A stretch of 64,000 nucleotides of DNA from Neoaquamicrobium microcysteis. GTDB taxonomy: Bacteria > Pseudomonadota > Alphaproteobacteria > Rhizobiales > Rhizobiaceae. Below the pieces are notes generated by a model that was given only the letters and a program-made list of their open reading frames with translations, made no database searches and was not told the origin of the DNA. Each line of letters begins with the position of its first letter. Within the stretch, counting starts at the first letter, position 1. Below, in pieces: positions 61,621 to 64,000 of this stretch. A program made the translations under genes and the position numbers. The DNA is taken from positions 1 through 64,000 of the forward strand of contig NZ_VSZS01000055.1 of the NCBI RefSeq assembly GCF_008180155.1, in the 5' to 3' direction.

Positions 61621-62048
61621 CCGCCGTCGCCGACGAAGCCCGCCGCCTCGATGCCGGCGATCGCGCAGGCTTCGTCGTTGTCGGCGGTGTCGCCGGATAT
61701 ACCTACCGCACCGAGGATGCCGCCTTCGCGCGTTCTCACCAGCGCGCCGCCGGCGACCGGAACCACCTTGCCGCCACTGGCCACGGAAAGGGCTGCGGCG
61801 AAATGGGGACGGTCGATAGCCACGCCCTGCAGCCAGCGCGAGCCGGCACCCATGCCCAGAGCGCCGTAGGCCTTGCCGCTGGCCACCTGCAGCCGCAGGA
61901 ACGAGGCGCCGTCCTGACGCTGATAGGCGATCAGGTGCCCGCCGGCATCCAGCACGGCAACGCCCAAAGGCTTCAATCCGAGTTCGCCCGCTCTTGCGAA
62001 TGCCGCGTCGATGATGGCGTTGGCCTGTGCCAGTCCCAAAGTCGTCAT
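61617..62048 (-). CDS. GlcG/HbpS-family protein (DUF336)
   Basis: A 143-residue protein of the GlcG/HbpS family. Helical N-terminus (LAQANAIIDAAFARAGELGL), then LGVAVLDAGGHLIAYQRQDGA, and GGALVRTREGGILGAVGISGDTADNDEACAIAGI near the end, cited in part as GAVGISGDTADNDEAC. Members bind haem or stabilise cobalamin enzymes, and many are of unknown function. It is divergent from the gamma-glutamyltransferase-like gene. I cannot assign a specific role. Confidence 0.88.
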   Translation of the reverse strand: MTTLGLAQANAIIDAAFARAGELGLKPLGVAVLDAGGHLIAYQRQDGASFLRLQVASGKAYGALGMGAGSRWLQGVAIDRPHFAAALSVASGGKVVPVAGGALVRTREGGILGAVGISGDTADNDEACAIAGIEAAGFVGDGG

Positions 62049-62159
62049 GAAGGTCGTCCTCCGTTGATTGATCCCTGCCGCAAGCCTATGGCATCAGGTT
62101 GCATCTGGTAATAGGCGGCAAGGGCAAGTTGCCCGCTTGCCGAGAGAGGGGAAAAGCCG

Positions 62160-63746
62160 ATGCGCAGATTCGACCTTCCGGGGCGTTCGCCCGTCATCGC
62201 CGAAAACGGCATGGCCGCGACATCGCATCCGCTGGCCACCGCTACCGCGCTGTCGGTTCTCAAGGATGGCGGCAATGCGGTCGATGCGGCGATCGCGGCC
62301 TCGGCCACGCTCTGTGTCGTCGAACCTCACATGACCGGCATCGGCGGCGACTGCTTCGTCATTCTGGCCGAGCCGGACGGCTCCGTCCACGGGCTCAATG
62401 GCTCCGGCCGCGCGCCGGCGGCGGCCGATGCCGCCTGGTATCGCGACAACGGATACGAGACGATGCCGCAAACGGGCGTCCACGCCATCACCGCGCCCGG
62501 TGCGGTCGATGCGTGGGCACGGCTGGCCGAGCGCTTCGGCACGCTGGGTTTCGACCGGCTGTTTGCAGATGCTATCCACTATGCCGACGAGGGGTTTGCC
62601 GTGCATGCCCGCGTTGCCCGCGACTGGGCGATGCACGGCGAGGCGCTGCGAAAGGACGAGGGTGCGTCAAGGCATTGCCTGATCGGCGGCCATGCGCCAG
62701 CGGCTGGAACGCGCTTTCGCTTCCAGGCGCTGGCAAGAACTCTGGAAGCGATCGCCCGGGGCGGAGCGCGCGCCTTCTACGAGGGCGAGATCGCGGCCGA
62801 GATGGCGGCCACCGTGCGCGCCGGCGGCGGGTTCCTCACCGAAGCAGACCTCGCCGCCGTGGAAGCTGATTGGGTGACGCCGATTTCCGTGCGCTATGGC
62901 GGCCACGACGTGCTGGAAATCCCGCCCAACGGGCAGGGCATCACTGCGTTGATCCTGCTGCGGCTGATGGAGGCGCGCGGGGTGGGCCGGTTCGAGCGTG
63001 GCAGTGCGGCGCGCCACCACATGGAGATCGAGGCGGCGCGGCTCGCCTATTCGGTGCGCGACCATCTCGTCGCCGATCCGTCATCCATGACACGCACGCC
63101 CGAGGAGCTCCTGTCCGACAGCTTCATCGAGCAGTTGGCGGCGCAGATGCTGGAAGACCGGCGCAACCCGTCGATCCGCATTCCCCCGATGCCCGGCTCC
63201 GACACCGTGTACCTCACCGTGGTGGATCGTGATCGCCGCGCCGTGTCGTTCATCAACTCGATCTACAGCGCCTTCGGCTCCAAGGTGGTGACGCCCAAGT
63301 CGGGCATCGCGCTGCAAAACCGTGGCGGCTGTTTCACGCTTGAGCAAGGCCACGCCAACGAACTTCGCGGCGGGAGGAAGCCAATGCACACCATCATCCC
63401 GGCCATGGCGCTCAAAGACGGCAAGGCGGCCGTCTCGTTCGGCGTCATGGGCGGCGACTACCAGCCCATGGGTCACGCACACGTACTCTCCAATCTCGTG
63501 GATCACGGGATGGACGCGCAGGAGGCGATCGACGATGCGCGCTTGTTCTGGGGTGATGACGGGGTGCTGGATGCGGAAATCGGCATCTCGGCGGACGTTC
63601 GGGCCCAACTCACCGCCATGGGGCACCAGGTGCGCAACGCGGCTTCCCCGCACGGGGGCGGTCAGATGATCGTCATCGACCATGCCAACGGTTTTCTCGT
63701 TGGCGCGTCGGACCCGCGCAAGGACGGCTGCGCGCTGGGGTGGTAA
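62160..63746 (+). CDS. Gamma-glutamyltransferase-family enzyme
   Basis: A 528-residue Ntn-hydrolase precursor. The large-subunit part has MAATSHPLATATALSVLKDGGNAVDA and GIGGDCFVIL. The predicted autocleavage and nucleophile is Thr349 at the start of TVYLTVVDRDRRAVSF, where the usual TTHxSVVD reads TVYLTVVD. The C-terminal half has GSKVVTPKSGIALQNRG. No signal peptide is visible, so it is probably cytoplasmic, as in other rhizobial GGT-like proteins that act on oxamate, cephalosporin-type or other gamma-glutamyl substrates. GAGGGGAAAAG precedes the ATG. Confidence 0.88.
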   Translation: MRRFDLPGRSPVIAENGMAATSHPLATATALSVLKDGGNAVDAAIAASATLCVVEPHMTGIGGDCFVILAEPDGSVHGLNGSGRAPAAADAAWYRDNGYETMPQTGVHAITAPGAVDAWARLAERFGTLGFDRLFADAIHYADEGFAVHARVARDWAMHGEALRKDEGASRHCLIGGHAPAAGTRFRFQALARTLEAIARGGARAFYEGEIAAEMAATVRAGGGFLTEADLAAVEADWVTPISVRYGGHDVLEIPPNGQGITALILLRLMEARGVGRFERGSAARHHMEIEAARLAYSVRDHLVADPSSMTRTPEELLSDSFIEQLAAQMLEDRRNPSIRIPPMPGSDTVYLTVVDRDRRAVSFINSIYSAFGSKVVTPKSGIALQNRGGCFTLEQGHANELRGGRKPMHTIIPAMALKDGKAAVSFGVMGGDYQPMGHAHVLSNLVDHGMDAQEAIDDARLFWGDDGVLDAEIGISADVRAQLTAMGHQVRNAASPHGGGQMIVIDHANGFLVGASDPRKDGCALGW

Positions 63747-63776
63747 GGCAAGGCGGTCTCGCCTTAGGATAACCGA

Positions 63777-64000
63777 ATGCAAAGCCTTCTGGTCGTCGCC
63801 CGCCTGTTTCCGCTGATCGAGAGCGGCGAAAAGCGATCAACGATCCGCTGGCGCGAGCAGCGCATCGAGCCGGGCCTCATGACCTATGTCTGTCAGGGCG
63901 ATGTGCACAAGACCGCTCTCGTGCATGTCACCAGATGCACGGACATGCCTTTGCGCGAGGCGGCGGCGTTTCTGGGCAAGCAGGACGAATGGCCGAATGC
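63777..64000 (+). CDS. ASCH-domain protein, N-terminal part (truncated by window end)
   Basis: The ATG at 63777 follows AGGAT and opens a frame that runs to the window edge (74 complete codons). It starts MQSLLVVARLFPLIESGEKR and continues with STIRWRE, the Lys-x-x-Thr-x-Arg-Trp pattern of ASCH domains (a small RNA-binding or amidohydrolase-like fold). The rest, including the C-terminal part of the domain, lies outside. It is 30 bases after the gamma-glutamyltransferase-like gene and may share its transcript. Confidence 0.65.
   Translation, partial: MQSLLVVARLFPLIESGEKRSTIRWREQRIEPGLMTYVCQGDVHKTALVHVTRCTDMPLREAAAFLGKQDEWPN

Overview
The window is high-GC chromosomal DNA from an alphaproteobacterium, most likely a member of the Rhizobiales close to the Phyllobacteriaceae (Mesorhizobium and relatives). 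This rests on the rhizobial-type chemotaxis genes (IcpA/CheS/CheY1/CheA/CheW/CheY2 order, DxxxQ CheT), an RcdA homologue beside CtrA-type boxes, a liv operon carrying the small DUF6867 membrane protein, and the ruvCAB-ybgC-tolQRAB-pal-cpoB-tilS-ftsH order. I see no rRNA, tRNA, phage, insertion sequence or CRISPR array; it reads as stable core and catabolic genome.

Layout. 1-9651: two convergent chemotaxis gene sets. The plus-strand set is a receptor tail, cheW, cheR, cheB, a possible 39-residue coupled ORF, and cheD. The minus-strand set is a globin-coupled receptor, a STAS/CheS protein, cheY1, cheA, cheW, cheY2 and a CheZ-like phosphatase (CheT). 9923-13680: a Rid-family protein, a LysR regulator, a palindromic intergenic repeat, methylmalonate-semialdehyde dehydrogenase and a small exported protein. 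13684-17651: a GntR-controlled set that fits hydroxyproline catabolism (DapA-family deaminase, D-amino-acid oxidase, two-Cys 2-epimerase). 17986-24036: a livHMGF-DUF6867-livK amino-acid ABC transporter whose LivG has an extra C-terminal helix-hairpin-helix-like domain. 24201-30096: pyruvate carboxylase, an SH3 membrane protein, an MFS carrier and a DUF3309 peptide. 30204-34541: an RND efflux pump with its adaptor. 34712-38760: a Tat-exported molybdenum oxidoreductase (Fe-S subunit, large subunit, diheme cytochrome c) divergent from a TetR regulator, with a perfect palindrome between them. 38766-48304: 3-hydroxybutyrate dehydrogenase, ispG, a hybrid histidine kinase, a farnesyl-diphosphate-type synthase, mtgA, rpmF, an acyl-CoA synthetase and a TauE/SafE permease. 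48434-60166: ftsH, tilS, the Tol-Pal envelope operon and ruvABC. 60258-64000: rcdA with CtrA-type boxes and a candidate small RNA, a small membrane protein, a GlcG/HbpS-like protein, a gamma-glutamyltransferase-like enzyme and a truncated ASCH-domain gene.

No obviously new defence or biosynthetic system is present. The observations most worth following are: the three-hairpin candidate small RNA between two exact TTAA-N7-TTAA boxes next to rcdA; a third such box in front of the hybrid kinase; the CheZ-like DxxxQ protein in a che locus split into two convergent halves; the LivG fusion; and several clear operator palindromes next to GntR- and TetR-family genes.
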